From Ctena decussata (Eukaryota; Mollusca; Bivalvia; Lucinida; Lucinidae), in assembly GCA_963989385.1 (NCBI GenBank), contig OZ022498.1, positions 7,695,501 through 7,759,500 on the forward strand: a stretch of DNA of 64,000 bases, read 5' to 3'. Of this stretch, positions 34,330 through 45,050 are shown piece after piece. Below the pieces are notes generated by a model. The model searched no databases. It had not been told where the DNA came from and was given only the letters and a program-made list of their open reading frames with translations. Made by a program: the position numbers and the translations under genes. How positions within the stretch are numbered: the stretch's first letter is position 1; every line of letters begins with the position of its first letter.

Positions 34330-34565
34330 TTTCCCACTATAGCAACCACTAAAGTATGTGTTTTCACTATTCCATACACAAAGTATGCACTTAACTATTT
34401 GTAACAGCCGAGCTAGCTGTTTATTTCAACACTGTCACTTATATAGCGATGTGTCTCACTATAGCATACACCAAAGCATGCGTTTTAAGAGTTTAAAGAG
34501 TCTGCTTTAGCTGTGAATTTAGCTTATTATAACAGCTACCGCGTATATGGTAATGTCCTTTGTAC
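34330..34565. repeat. Leader: diverged direct duplication containing an LTR-end-like motif
   Basis: CACTATAGCAACCACTAAAG then TTGTAACAGCCGAGCTAGCT (about 34340-34420) is echoed by CACTATAGCATACACCAAAG then TTATAACAGCTACCG (about 34453-34535). The first half repeats, with one mismatch, about 20 bases that form the inner edge of the 5' LTR at 38515-38535. Confidence 0.6.
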
Positions 34566-34659
34566 ACCTCTAACCCTAGTCTACGATACCTGTTATACAG
34601 CTATATGCTTAGCTACACACTATATTAATACTTAGTCTACCTAGCACACTACTTGGGTA

Positions 34660-35050
34660 TTAGTATTTTCGACGTTGGTCGCATCAAACATCAACGTTGG
34701 TCGTACCAAGCATTTAACGTTGGTCGTAACAAAATTATCCGGAATTTTAACTGCTATCTTTCAGCGTCTACGTGTATATATATCACCGTAAACTAATCAA
34801 ATTGTATTTGAGGAGTAAACAGTGACACGTCTCCAAAAGGTAACAAACTAACAAACGGCGTTGGGGATATCCGCAAGTGTATATATATATCACCGTAAAC
34901 TAATCAAATTGTATTTGAGAAGTGAACAGTGACAAGTCTGCAAAAGGTAAGAAACGGCGTTGGGAGTATCCGTTAGTCTTTATATATACATATATCACCG
35001 TAAACTAATCAAATTGTATTTGAGAAGCAAACAGTGACAAAAACATGGAA
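34660..35050. repeat. Leader: short and 106-bp tandem repeats
   Basis: ACGTTGGTCG occurs three times within 34670-34735. Then CACCGTAAACTAATCAAATT begins at 34784, 34891 and 34996, spacings of 107 and 105 bp, each followed by TGTATTTGAG(G/A)AG and an AACAGTGACA block. The units differ by small indels and TA-run length. No reading frame is conserved across them. Confidence 0.85.
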
Positions 35051-35059
35051 TTCTCAAAC

Positions 35060-35300
35060 AACAGACAAACGCACGAACACCAAGGTTGCAATCTTTCCAA
35101 AGGACACAGAAAGGATAAAAAAGAGAAAAAAAAATCATTATCTGGGAATCGAACCCACACGCCACGGACACGATATGTTTATAATCCAAGACCGTAACCA
35201 CTGGACCACAAGGACTTATATTGCTACCTGTTATGTTGGAAGTATTTATCTATAAACCCGCTTATGTGCGATAAGGGGACATCATTCCATCTTTATCCAT
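35060..35300 (-). ncRNA. Leader: tRNA-like segment 1
   Basis: On the minus strand GTGGTCCAGTGGTTACGG (about 35210-35190) fits an A-box/D-arm, and GTGGGTTCGATTCCCA (near 35140) fits a T-arm with a B-box. Between them the anticodon region is oversized: GGAT and GTCC can pair, but enclose about 14 bases instead of 7. It is followed by an A/T-rich tract and preceded by a segment (GTTGGAAGTATTTATC) shared with segment 2. It is a tRNA-like or SINE-head sequence, not a functional tRNA gene. Confidence 0.5.
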
Positions 35301-35559
35301 TTCGGACAAAATGACAAAGTCAACTAAGTGTGATTCATAAAACAAGATTTCCAGCGCAAAATTCAATTACTGAGTTCTGTCCGAAAAACTCTCTAATGGT
35401 CTAAAGCTGATGTAGTATGTTTCAATCAAAATGAAGCGCAAAAATATCTTGTAGCCGCAATGGAGTGGGTATTATAGGATAATGGATCTATAGGATAAAT
35501 TGTAGACACTAATGAGAATGAAAAATGTGACTAAATGAATGATATGATGAGAAAAAAAT

Positions 35560-35785
35560 GAAAACAATCACACCACTCCCAGTCTATCGTCAAACACAAA
35601 AAGAAAAGAAAAAAAAATCTTCGACGGTGAGTCTCGAACCTCCACGAGACAGCGATATAAGCTTGTAGGTCTGTAGCCTTAACCACTCGACCACGAGATC
35701 TTGTTTCACAGATGTGTTTGTTGGAGGTATATATCTATAAACCTGCTAATGCGCAGCGAAGGGGACACCACCGCGTTGTTTCCAA
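35560..35785 (-). ncRNA. Leader: tRNA-like segment 2
   Basis: The minus strand gives CGTGGTCGAGTGGTTAAGG (A-box/D-arm, about 35697-35679) and GGAGGTTCGAGACTCAC (B-box/T-arm, near 35630). As in segment 1 the anticodon arm is expanded (ACAG ... CTGT around about 18 bases). Its upstream flank GTTGGAGGTATATATCTATA and AAGGGGACACCACC parallel segment 1, so the two are diverged duplicates about 480 bp apart. They may be SINE heads captured by the element or a structured leader RNA. Confidence 0.5.
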
Positions 35786-36364
35786 TGCATCCCCGTGCGA
35801 AATGACTAAGTTATACACATGTATTATTTTATCAAAATTGTACCGACAACGATAGATTGCAGTTGTTACTCTATTATAACGGGGCGCTTAATCAGGCCGA
35901 ACATATGGGGTCACATTTCAAGCAAAATAAAAGGCAAAACGCTTGAGCAGTGAATGGGTGTGTGGACAAGCGACTGGCCGGAATAACAAGATACACTATA
36001 TTATCTTGTATAGAAAAACAAACGTTTCAAGAGCACACCTTCGGTGACAGTCTGCACGCTAACGGTCGCGAAGTACAATACTATTATCTCCGGAGATGTA
36101 TTGAGACTGTCAACGCAGTTATGCCCAGAACGTTTCCATGTCACATATCTATAACCCACGTATAAACTTAGGTAATCTAGACATATCAAAACAAGAGTAT
36201 AACAACTAGCACAAATAAGGAAAACACTTATGAAACTGCAAGATAGTAATGAAAATGACTTACCGAATCTACTATTCTATCCATTCATCCTTCTGAATAA
36301 ACTACACTCACATATTTATATATACACAATGAATACACACTCACACAACTGGTGTTGTTTATGT
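35786..36364. other. Remaining Gypsy leader up to the nested LINE
   Basis: This is non-coding in all frames beyond about 72 codons. I see no repeat landmark apart from its place inside the LTR-bounded element. Confidence 0.5.
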
Positions 36365-38192
36365 GTTTCTGCTTCTGCTTCTGCTTCAATACTGTGCAGG
36401 ACCTCTCGGCGTAGCGCACAGGGAGAGAGAGTTAGTCGCGCTGGTTAAGAAGGGTTTTGAAGCCCTCTACTGTCTCTGCATGCACGACCGCTGTTTCTAG
36501 ATGGTTCCACTCTATAATTGTTTTTATGAAAAAAGAGTTTTTGAGTTGCTCACTGTTACACTGCTCAATAATAAAACCTCTATCGTTGTTCACAGAATGT
36601 TTTTCAACAGTATTAGTGCTTTTAAATCCAGAAAACTGTTTTGGCTTGATTTGTCTCTTTGGTTTTTTCGGTGTCAAAAATTCATCTGGAGGTATGGCTG
36701 GAACCAACCCCTCGACCACCTTAAATAGAAAAACAAGTCTGCAACTACTGCGCCTACGTTCAAGTGTTTCCAGTTCAAGTGTTTCAAGCATCTTAGTAAC
36801 ACTGCCTTCTTCGCGAGAATGGTAATCGCCGGTTATAAAACGTGCAGCTTGTCTCTGGACTCTTTCAAGTTTCTCGATGTCGCGATTAAGATAGGGGTCC
36901 CAGATTATGGACCCATATTCCATCACAGATCTGACAAGTGAGATATATGCTGTTTTCCGACAGTCCGTAGGACACATTTTCAAGTTACGTCTTAGGAATC
37001 CAACTGTTGAGTTCGCCTTTTTCGTGATTTTCGTTATATGAGATGACCATTTCAGATTTTCAGTTATTGTAAGTCCTAGGTAAGGATTTTCATCAACTTG
37101 TTTCAGGATATGATCACTGAGACTGTAGAAATGAGATGATCGATTGTTGATGCTCATAATATAGCATTTTTTCGCGTTAAACCGCATGCCCCATTTATCA
37201 GCCCACTTCTCCAGTTCAAAGAGATCATTCTGTAAGGTGATATGGTCTTTCTGTGTTTTTATTGGTCGGTATATTAGGCAATCGTCTGCGAATAAACGTA
37301 CTTGGGATTTGACAGATTGAGGTAAGTCATTAATGTGACACAGAAACAAGATTGGACCTAGGACTGTCCCTTGTGGGACGCCTGAGTCCACTGTAACTTT
37401 CTCTGATGATTCACCCTCTGTGACGACTTGCATGTGTCTTTGGGTTAGAAATGTTCTAAGCCACTCATGAAGTGATCCTGTAATTCCATAACTTTTGAGC
37501 TTACATAAAAGTTCTTCATGAGGGACGGTGTCGAATGCCTTGGAAAAATCAAGGATTGCGACATCCGTCTGTAGTCCTTTATCGTTAAAATGCAAAAGTT
37601 CATTTAGAGTGACTAATAATTGTGTTTCACATGAATATCCGGATCTGAAACCATGGTTCAAATTTGTAAGAATGTTATTTTTTTCCAGGTGATTCAGTAA
37701 GTGTTTGCAAATAACATGTTCCAGAAGTTTACACGAAACTGAAGTCAAGGACACTGGTCGGTAGTTTTCAGCTTGATGTACATCACCCTTTTTAAATACA
37801 GGTGAAACATTTGCATTCACCCAATCCTCAGGAAGTTCACCACTATCAACTGACTTTTGAAATATTGCTGAAAGTCCTGGAGCTAGTTGTGAAGCACAGT
37901 TTTTCAGAATAGCATTAGATATATTGTCAGGTCCAACAGATTTTGAGGTGTTTATCTTTTTCAGCAGTTTTTCAATTCCTGGAGTAGTGATGTTTAAGGA
38001 AGGCAGGTCATACTTGTTACATTTTGGTAGATTTGGTAAAGTTCTGTTTCCCCTTTTAGTGAAGACCGAATAAAATTGTTCGACTAGGATTTGGGCCTTT
38101 TCCTTGCCTTCGCTGAAGAGGTTCCCTTTGCGTTTAAGTGGGGCGACTCCTATATTGTCTTGTTTCTTGTGTTTCTTGCCTTGTTCATATTA
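36365..38192 (-). mobile_element. Nested CR1/Jockey-group LINE, 5'-truncated
   Basis: The element's 3' end on the minus strand is ACAGTATTGAAGCAGAAGCA continuing as a GAAGCA microsatellite tail, typical of CR1/L2-like LINEs. Its open frame runs upstream and ends at a TAA near 38193, where homology-like coding stops, so the 5' part (endonuclease domain) is missing. It sits wholly in the Gypsy leader and on the same strand. No clear target duplication is visible. Confidence 0.82.
36432..38190 (-). CDS. LINE reverse transcriptase (5'-truncated ORF2 type)
   Basis: This is a target-primed reverse transcriptase. The frame is open from about 38190 with no proper start, as expected for a truncated insertion. 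Landmarks in order: QILVEQFYSVFTKRGN, KSVGPDNISNAILKN (motif 0/1), VSPVFKKGDVHQAENYRPVSL, AILDFSKAFDTVPH (motif A), GVPQGTVLGPILF (motif B), QVRLFADDCLIYRP (motif C with intact FADD), then the thumb and a C-terminal stretch with ERVQRQAARFITGDY. All catalytic acids are present and no stop interrupts about 580 codons, so this insertion is young. The AP endonuclease domain is absent. The plus-strand 122-aa frame is antisense to it. Confidence 0.88.
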
Positions 38193-38515
38193 AATGTTCA
38201 CACGATGTCACCGCTACCCGTTAAGGAATACCGGTACTGAATAGGATGCTTTCCGTCCGAATCACTGAAGCTTGCGCGATCGCATGACAAAAACATCTAA
38301 AGGGCCCATAGTAATTGTACACGTGTATGCGTAATCACAATATTTACTAATAATCCAGATATAGAAACACCCGGGTAAATATTGCAACCATTGGATAGTA
38401 ACAAGTGACGTCACAAGATAATTAGAATAGAATACACATCCGCTGAGGAAGACATCTGTAGCTCTGTTTTGTTGATATCATTAACAAGTAAGGTCCATTT
38501 TGACTGGCCACCATT
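38193..38515. other. Gypsy leader between LINE and 5' LTR
   Basis: This is non-coding leader. The LINE insertion separated it from the leader portion at 35786-36364. It ends at the candidate primer-binding site. Confidence 0.6.
38496..38513 (-). promoter_or_regulatory. Candidate primer-binding site
   Basis: Two bases inside the 5' LTR the minus strand reads TGGTGGCCAGTCAAAAT. The initial TGG would pair with a tRNA 3' CCA. A tRNA ending GGCCACCA is implied; tRNA-Ile-like ends are similar, but the match is not secure. Confidence 0.5.
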
Positions 38516-39330
38516 TGTAACAGCCGAGATAGCTATGGATTCGTATGCTGGACCTTAGGTGAACACTGACAGACGACAACAGCGTATCAATGACGTTTAT
38601 TCACAATTCTGCATATCTGCAAAACATATACAAATATGTTTTAAACATCTTTAAATGGCAGGACATATAAAGTATAAAACTTTACACAAACATAGGTAAA
38701 CAGCTTATGCCATCAGGCGGGACTTAATCTTTTTATAATATTCAAAATATGCAATACACAAATACACAATATATAACACAGATTCATTCACTCAAAGGCA
38801 TGATCCATCTTGCAGTTTCCCTTATAAATAACAGTAATGGAACTATCCTAATACTAAACGAATACAGTAATTGATATCTGGTAACTAAAATAAACATTTA
38901 AGATTTACAACATACCTGCAAAACATATATAAATATGTTTTAAACATCTTTAAATGGCAGGACATATAAAGTATAAAACTTTACACAAACATAGGTAAAC
39001 GGCTTATGCAATCAGGCGGGACTTAATCTCTTTAAAATGAGTGATAAGTCACGTGAGCCCAAACCGTACCTTGTCAAACAATAGCCAGGGATTACAATGT
39101 CATCTTGGTCCGGGAAACATTATACGCCTGCTGATAGACACAGACTCACACGACGTCCGCAGCACGGTGTCTACAATGCAACCTCAAATAGGAAACAGCG
39201 GAGCGAACACGGCAAACCATAACGCGATAACGGCAACCCGCATAGCACAAACGGCTACCCGCAATGCGAAACGGCAACCCGCACATCACCATCGGCAACA
39301 CGCGATGCTGGAACCAAAACCCCTGTCACA
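38516..39330 (-). repeat. LTR (5' LTR of the minus-strand element)
   Basis: It has the same length and ends as 25341-26155, differing at about 11 sites counted by eye with no indels. It includes the same internal duplication of about 121 bp. The 101-aa plus frame at 39041-39346 mirrors the one in the other LTR and is not a gene. Confidence 0.95.
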
Positions 39331-40274
39331 TATATTGTTCCTGTAACAAAAGTTTGATGACAAGTCATTGACTTTAGGAATAGAGAAACCAATGCAAAGC
39401 ATTTTTACGAGATGGGATCATTAAATCTCGTTTTATAGATTTCATTATGTTTCATTAATATCTGTTTACAGGAAGAAAAGATGATGTATGGCTAAGCAAA
39501 ATAAACAAAGTAAACTCAAAGCCTAAAGAAGTACGTAGTTGTTTTTCAAATATGTGAAATCATGTTTGCTGTAAACACGCATGCCGGAAACCAGATAAAC
39601 GCAAAAGAATTTTTCTTAGCTCTGATCTTTGTTCAGAAAATGTTGTAAATATTGTGACAAACCAGTTTGAGCAAATGGGCTCGAACGAACAGCTTAGATC
39701 TAGATTAGACTGCTTAAAGGAAAACCTGATCAGGGTTTGCATTTTTTTTTCATTTGCAAGCACGGTATCAACTTGTTTGAACAAGTCGATATCGTGTTGG
39801 CAAATGGCTTGGGAAAGATATTTATACTAAATGTAGTTTGTGAAGGTGCTCCAACACTTCGAATTTTAACAGTAGTCATTATAATTATAATCTGCCAATT
39901 TATCTGCCTCCAATGACGGTGTGAGAGTAAATATAGCCTGAGATGAACACAGAGATACAATAAGAAGTACATTAAACAAGTGCTAATTGGGAAGGGTCAA
40001 AACATCCCACGAAAGAAGTTCACAATTTACATGGTAAGAAACAGCCGTTTGTTGCGTACCCGACAAGGTTTTCTTTGTTTTTGATGACTGGATGGATGAT
40101 TTGCATTTTTACGTCCGTTTTAATAGTATACCTGTCTTATCAGGATGCAAAAAGGTTTCATTAATTGATATGTCTATGCATGTGGCACAGTTCTGAAATT
40201 TAGTGATCTGTTGTGAAGTCTGTGCTGTGGCTAAAGATGTTTGCCTAAAAGCTTTCCTGTTTACCAATTAACCA
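39331..40274. other. Unassigned sequence
   Basis: Short antisense-overlapping frames only (80 aa, 74 aa on minus). A small stem ACGGTATCAACTTGTT / GAACAAGTCGATATCGT lies at about 39760-39796. There is no recognised element. Confidence 0.35.
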
Positions 40275-40376
40275 AGCAGGCACATGACGTCGAAATGGCG
40301 TCGTATTGACATCGATGCGACGTCATCACGTCGCATCGATATCAGTACGACGTCATTTCGACGTCATGTGCCTGCT
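40275..40376. mobile_element. 102-bp near-perfect palindrome rich in GACGTC
   Basis: The left arm AGCAGGCACATGACGTCGAA mirrors the right arm TTCGACGTCATGTGCCTGCT, and the pairing continues to the centre CGACGTCATCACGTCG. It contains repeated GACGTC words. It resembles a minimal foldback MITE. A looser relative may lie at 62336-62465. Confidence 0.8.
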
Positions 40377-40993
40377 GACAGCTCTCTTTGCTACGGAAAG
40401 CCGAGTTCAGATAGGGTTGCTCATTAATCTGCCATAGCGTCGTAAAACGTTTGCTACGTATTAAAGTTTGCATACGAATGATCCTCTCAAACTCTGAGAA
40501 GTATAGCTATCTAAGGACTTCGTCATGTCGCAATTATGAATTGTTTGATCAACTGTCATTTTAAAATGAAAACGATTACGCTACCATTTCCGTGTTAGAA
40601 AAGCTGGAATAACATGGACCGGAACAATCGTCAGTCGAGATTTATAAAGTAAACATCTTGCAATTTCATAATGATCAGAGATTCAGTTTAAGTTTTAAGA
40701 TGTCTGTTTGAAAAGATATGATATAGAATGTCGCAATATATTTAATCGAGTTTGAGGACGAACACTTGGTGTCTGTAAGAGAAATCATTTGCATCGCGTC
40801 TCGAGAAAAAAAAATCTGTCTTCTCACTCTTCTCCAATGTCTAAAGTGATTGCGCATGTGAGGGAGATAGGTCATGTCTTTTGGGGCTCGTTTTGGTCTG
40901 CCTGAAAAATCATCAGCAAACTCGCTGTAAATTTCCCAACTTTATAAGCAGTTCGTAAACGTATTTCGAATGAACTAGCATAAACTGGAAATA
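40377..40993. other. Unassigned spacer
   Basis: I see no supported gene or repeat. Confidence 0.3.
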
Positions 40994-41224
40994 TTGCGCC
41001 ACGACACGACAAAACCAACAAAGTGGCACGTGTGCTCAGCAGAGACTCAGATCAGCCTGGGCATCCGCCCAGTCTGATCAGAATCTTTGCTTGCGCTTAA
41101 AGGGTAGCTTAGGGTCTAAGCTACCTGCATGCGGACAATGAAGACTCTGATCAGACTTCGCAGGCTGATCTGAGTCATCGCTGGGCACACATGCCATATT
41201 GTTGGTTTTCTCATGTCGCGGCAC
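40994..41224. mobile_element. P1 palindromic MITE, copy 4
   Basis: TGCGCCACGACACGACAAAA faces TTTTCTCATGTCGCGGCACA, with the right arm shortened inside (GACTTCGCAGGCTGATCTG lacks the GGGCGGATGCC part). Confidence 0.82.
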
Positions 41225-41799
41225 ATATAAAGAAGGAATAGCATATGCATAACGTCGAAATGATAAACATTAAACGACAAACTTAGTACTTGTTTTCCAG
41301 ACCATGCGCGGCCTGTTGTCGTTATCCCTCTCCCACTTGTTTTTGTTTTCGACTACGCCTGCGTTTGTTCGACAACACAGGCCGCCATATGTAAACAACG
41401 AAGACCCGTAGCGACATAACCGTCAGCGCCTTTTGTTTATAACCTCGAATTTTCAATCGGGCCTAGAAAAGTTGCGTGATGTTCTACGTCCCATTCAATA
41501 TTTTTACAGTTATGTCAAGCCATAAGGGATATAAGCGAAATGATGGCGATGCAAAATAATTTCCCAAAGACTGGCTGGAGAAAAAGCAGTTGCATTTGAA
41601 CCGAACTCGACTTTGCCTTTCACATTCGTAATAAATTTCTGACAGCCTTGCTTCTTAAACAATGCTTTTATTATAGCCGAAAAGTTTTTTCTTGATTCTA
41701 AATTTAATGTTGAATTAAAAGCTTCCGCTACAAGGCCAGTCAAACCTGAATTTTACGGGTACTTGGTACATATGTTCAAAGAGTTTGTAAGAATGACTT
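41225..41799. other. Spacer with one hairpin
   Basis: GCGGCCTGTTGTCG (about 41309) and CGACAACACAGGCCGC (about 41380) form an imperfect stem around a T-rich loop. The 77-aa minus frame at 41510-41743 has no recognised motif. Confidence 0.35.
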
Positions 41800-41893
41800 A
41801 GGGCAGCTGAAGACAGGATTAGGAAGTAAGGGATTGTTGTGGAGTCATCTGTGGTGCCCCAATGACCTCACAATGTTATGGAATAGACTAGAC
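41800..41893 (+). pseudogene. RTE-like LINE 3'-terminal fragment
   Basis: GGGCAGCTGAAGACAGGAT, GTCATCTGTGGTGCCCCAA and GTTATGGAATAGACTAGACA match the last 90 bases of the copy ending at 17460. Only the extreme 3' end was inserted. Confidence 0.75.
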
Positions 41894-41974
41894 ATAAAGA
41901 ACTGAATACAACATGGGTGTTATTCCACAGACTGTATTCTTAATTGTTACCCAATCACAGCTTACTAATTTGCT

Positions 41975-42215
41975 TTTCCCTTTAATTGCTTGCCGTTTGG
42001 TCGGGTCTCAGATTAACCTAAAAGTTATTATATAGAGTTGATTTCTTACCTTTGGTCGGGCTCGCCGGGGTTCAAATGGTAATTTCCTTTGGCTTCAGAG
42101 TTTCAATATCTGTGTTTCTTCTGAATCATTTTCTTTATTTTCACTTAGTGTTTTATCTTGATTTATATGTTTTTCTGTGACGATTCTCTGATAAGCTAGG
42201 ACGGAACTAAATGTC
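41975..42215 (+). repeat. Family A left-arm fragment
   Basis: TTGCTTGCCGTTTGGTCGGG, CCTTTGGTCGGGCTCGCCGG and GATTCTCTGATAAGCTAGGA follow the family A left-arm order. Confidence 0.6.
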
Positions 42216-42387
42216 ACACAAGATTAAACATTAGAATTGAACATATTCTATTGCATAAAATACAAAATGATCAGACAGAAGTTATAACAACGTTATATCG
42301 TTTCCTCCCTATTAAAATAACTATATCGCTAGGATACAATGGCGAATAATAAACACTACTTTAACATCAATAACAAAAGAAACAATT

Positions 42388-43895
42388 TATGTCCCCCGCC
42401 TTTGGTAAAAAGAAGGTAGGATGCACAATCCCAAAATATACAATGTCCAAAACAATATGAGGACATGCACACATGAAGTACCCATTGTAAATGCAATTTG
42501 ATTCATTTGAACTAGAAATATGGCTAATTAAAATCTAAAAGAGTTCCTTCAAGAGCAGAGAATACGTTCACAAGAAGGAATGTGGGCCAGACTACGTAGT
42601 TTCGGCTAATAAAGCCTCTTCAGTGACCCTGACAATATCTGGTGACGAAACCAGAGAAAAGCATACTGTAATTTCTTAATCTCAGTTGGAGAGTCGTTTC
42701 AAAGACTGATAAGTATCAAAAAGGGTCCAAATAATATATAAAACAATGGTTTAAAATATGAGTATAAACCAATCTAAAATTTCAGATATCTCAGAATATA
42801 TCCTCTGATCTCAAAGGACGAAATAAAATATAATCTGCACTATGGATGATGTACGGGGAGACGTTTTACGGCCGCCACACGGCACAACACCAGCTGCAGT
42901 GAGCTAAGTTCGAAATCCATGAAAAGTAGGAAAAATTATCTGGAGATTCTACAAAAACCACATGCAAGCTCTCAGACCATGTTAAACACCTGCACAGTTT
43001 GAAAATGATTGGTTCAAAATCCCACGGTGACTGCACACACAAGGTATCCACAGTCTATATATTTTGTTAGTATTTGGGCCTAAGTTCGAAACATGAAAAA
43101 AGTGACAAAAACTATCAACTGTAATCTAAATGTCACATGCACATCTAAAGATAATGAAGAAGACGCCTGCAAAGTTTCAAAATGCTTTATGCCAAAAAAA
43201 GTTGTGCGCATTAGTTATATACTTCCAAGATGTCTTCTGATGTGGCAAAACGACTAAATTCGCAAAGCAAAAACAAATGTTAAAAAATTATATGATGATA
43301 ATCCCTAGGTGCATGCACATTTACAGACCATGAGAAAGAAGCCTGCAAAGTTTCAGAACGATTCATGAAAAACTGTAGCAAGAGTTGCGCACACAAGATA
43401 TGTACTCTAAAGGTCTTCTGAAGCTCTTATGGAAAATGACTAGGTTCGCAAAGCCAATAAAGTAATAAAAATTATTTGACGATAACCTCTAAAGCACGTG
43501 CAAATTTACAGACCATGCGAAAGATGCCTGCAGAGTTTAAGAATGATTCTTGAAAAAACTGTGGGAGGAGTTGCGCACACAAGGTACGTACTCTGAAGGT
43601 CCTCTGAAGCTCTTATGGAAAAATGACTAAGTTCGCAAAGCGAAAAAAGTAGTAAAAATATTTGACGATAACCCCTAAGACACATCCACATTAACAGATC
43701 ATGAAGAAGAAGCCTGCAAAGTTTCAGAATGATTCATGTAAAATGTAGGAGGAGTTGCGCACACAAGGTACCCACTCTTAAGTTCGGGGGGACGGAACCT
43801 CGGAACTACGAAACCCGGAGCCACAAGCAACGGAACCACGGAAAGCCGAATACCATGTCCCCTCGCTAGGTGGGGGACAAAAAATATGAAAGGTG
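42388..43895. mobile_element. GTCCCCC-capped repeat element with 185-bp internal units
   Basis: It starts at TTTATGTCCCCCGCC and ends at GGTGGGGGACAAAAA, inverted caps of a kind seen across bivalve genomes. Internally TTGCGCACACAAG recurs at about 43384, 43571 and 43755, with weaker copies upstream, in units of about 185 bp containing CTGCAAAGTTTCAGAATGAT. A family B copy occupies about 42535-42900 inside it. The short minus frames here (61-66 aa) are by-products. Confidence 0.7.
42535..42900. repeat. Family B repeat, longer copy
   Basis: AGAGTTCCTTCAAGAGCAGA and GGCCAGACTACGTAGTTTCG match 20038-20190. Further on, AATCTGCACTATGGATGATG, GTTTTACGGCCGCCACACGG and CAGCTGCAGTGAG are the inverse of the spacer at 54346-54420, so the two motifs belong to one repeat family. 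Confidence 0.7.
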
Positions 43896-45050
43896 ACAAG
43901 TGGCTCCCAAAAAGAGCCAGTATATGCTAATTTGGCAAACAAAAGATGTAAGGATAAAAACAGGTGACCACAGTTGCAATTTGACGTTTTTTGCTGATTC
44001 TAAGCCGGAGGGACCAGAATTGTGACGTCATTGCACTTTAACAAGCAGAGTCTTGGGGGAATTGTATGGCAAAAAGAACCAAAATTATCCTGTACTTGAT
44101 AACCGATCAATTAACTTTAGCATCATACTGGAAATTACGGAATGAAATATCAAACTCTCTGAAAATCAATTATTTAACCCCTGCTTTAGCTTTAATTTAT
44201 GCCAGATTTCAGAATATTTGCATTAACCATCATTATATGTATGTTTCTAAAGCAAAAACCTAACGGAAGGTGTTCCTAAATTTTCAATTTCTCTTAACAT
44301 TTTGCACATAATGGGCATAATACAGCACTTCCTTACCAAAATGACGTCGAAAAAATTCACACGCGGTACCTGGAATGAACGCAACGTCATAAATTGCTAT
44401 GGTAACACGTTAAAATTTCAAGTTCAAACATGGATTCGAAAGCTCAAAAAAGTCTTTGTTGATACATGATGGTCACATATTTCTGTATATAATAAACTAA
44501 TCTACAAAGGTGTTTCCATTATTTATTGATCAACCCACGTACATACACCTTACACATGGTCGAACGTTAAGAATCAGCAACTGCTTTCGTATGTTTTTCC
44601 TTACAATTTGAGAAAACTTTGGAACAAATAACTGCTAGGACGATACTCTCAATGAATTAATATACCTTCAGACCTATATACTTTTTTCAATAACGATGTT
44701 TTTTTTTTTTTTTTTTTTTGTTGTTGTTTTTGTGTTGTTTTTTTGCGCAGCAAACTGCCCTTTGATCTCTTCTTATTAAATACTTTTTAATCAGCATGTC
44801 ACTCTTTTTTGTATTCTATACTATGTAGAACAATAAAAATACGAACTCTGTTAATTTTTGGCAAATACTTCAAACGTTAAAGGTTTTATTTACTACGGAT
44901 CACCACCTTTAACTATCTGGACTATGAGCTGCCTCGCGAATATTTAGACACGTTCACTCTGGCCATGCAATCTGTATACATCCCACGTTGAGGTCCAGTG
45001 TTAGTAGAACAGAACAGAACAAAGAAGAACATAACAGTGCTAGTAGCGAC
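43896..45050. other. Unassigned sequence with poly(T)
   Basis: A run of about 21 T lies at 44699-44719, followed by GTT-rich DNA. Frames of 65-66 aa show no motif. There is no supported gene. Confidence 0.35.

Larger units (their letters stand above)
25341..39330 (-). mobile_element. Ty3/Gypsy-type LTR retrotransposon, 14.0 kb, with nested LINE
   Basis: Two 815-bp LTRs bound the element and TATA flanks both ends (25337-25340 and 39331-39334). In element order it has the 5' LTR, a candidate primer-binding site, a leader of about 2.4 kb excluding the nested LINE, gag, protease, RT, RNase H and integrase (the Ty3/Gypsy order), a 1.2-kb 3' untranslated segment with 87-bp repeats, a short purine-rich tract, and the 3' LTR. 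The LTRs differ at about 11 of 815 sites by eye with no indels, so the insertion is fairly recent. Pol has four frame breaks and an altered RT active site. No envelope-like frame was seen. Confidence 0.95.
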
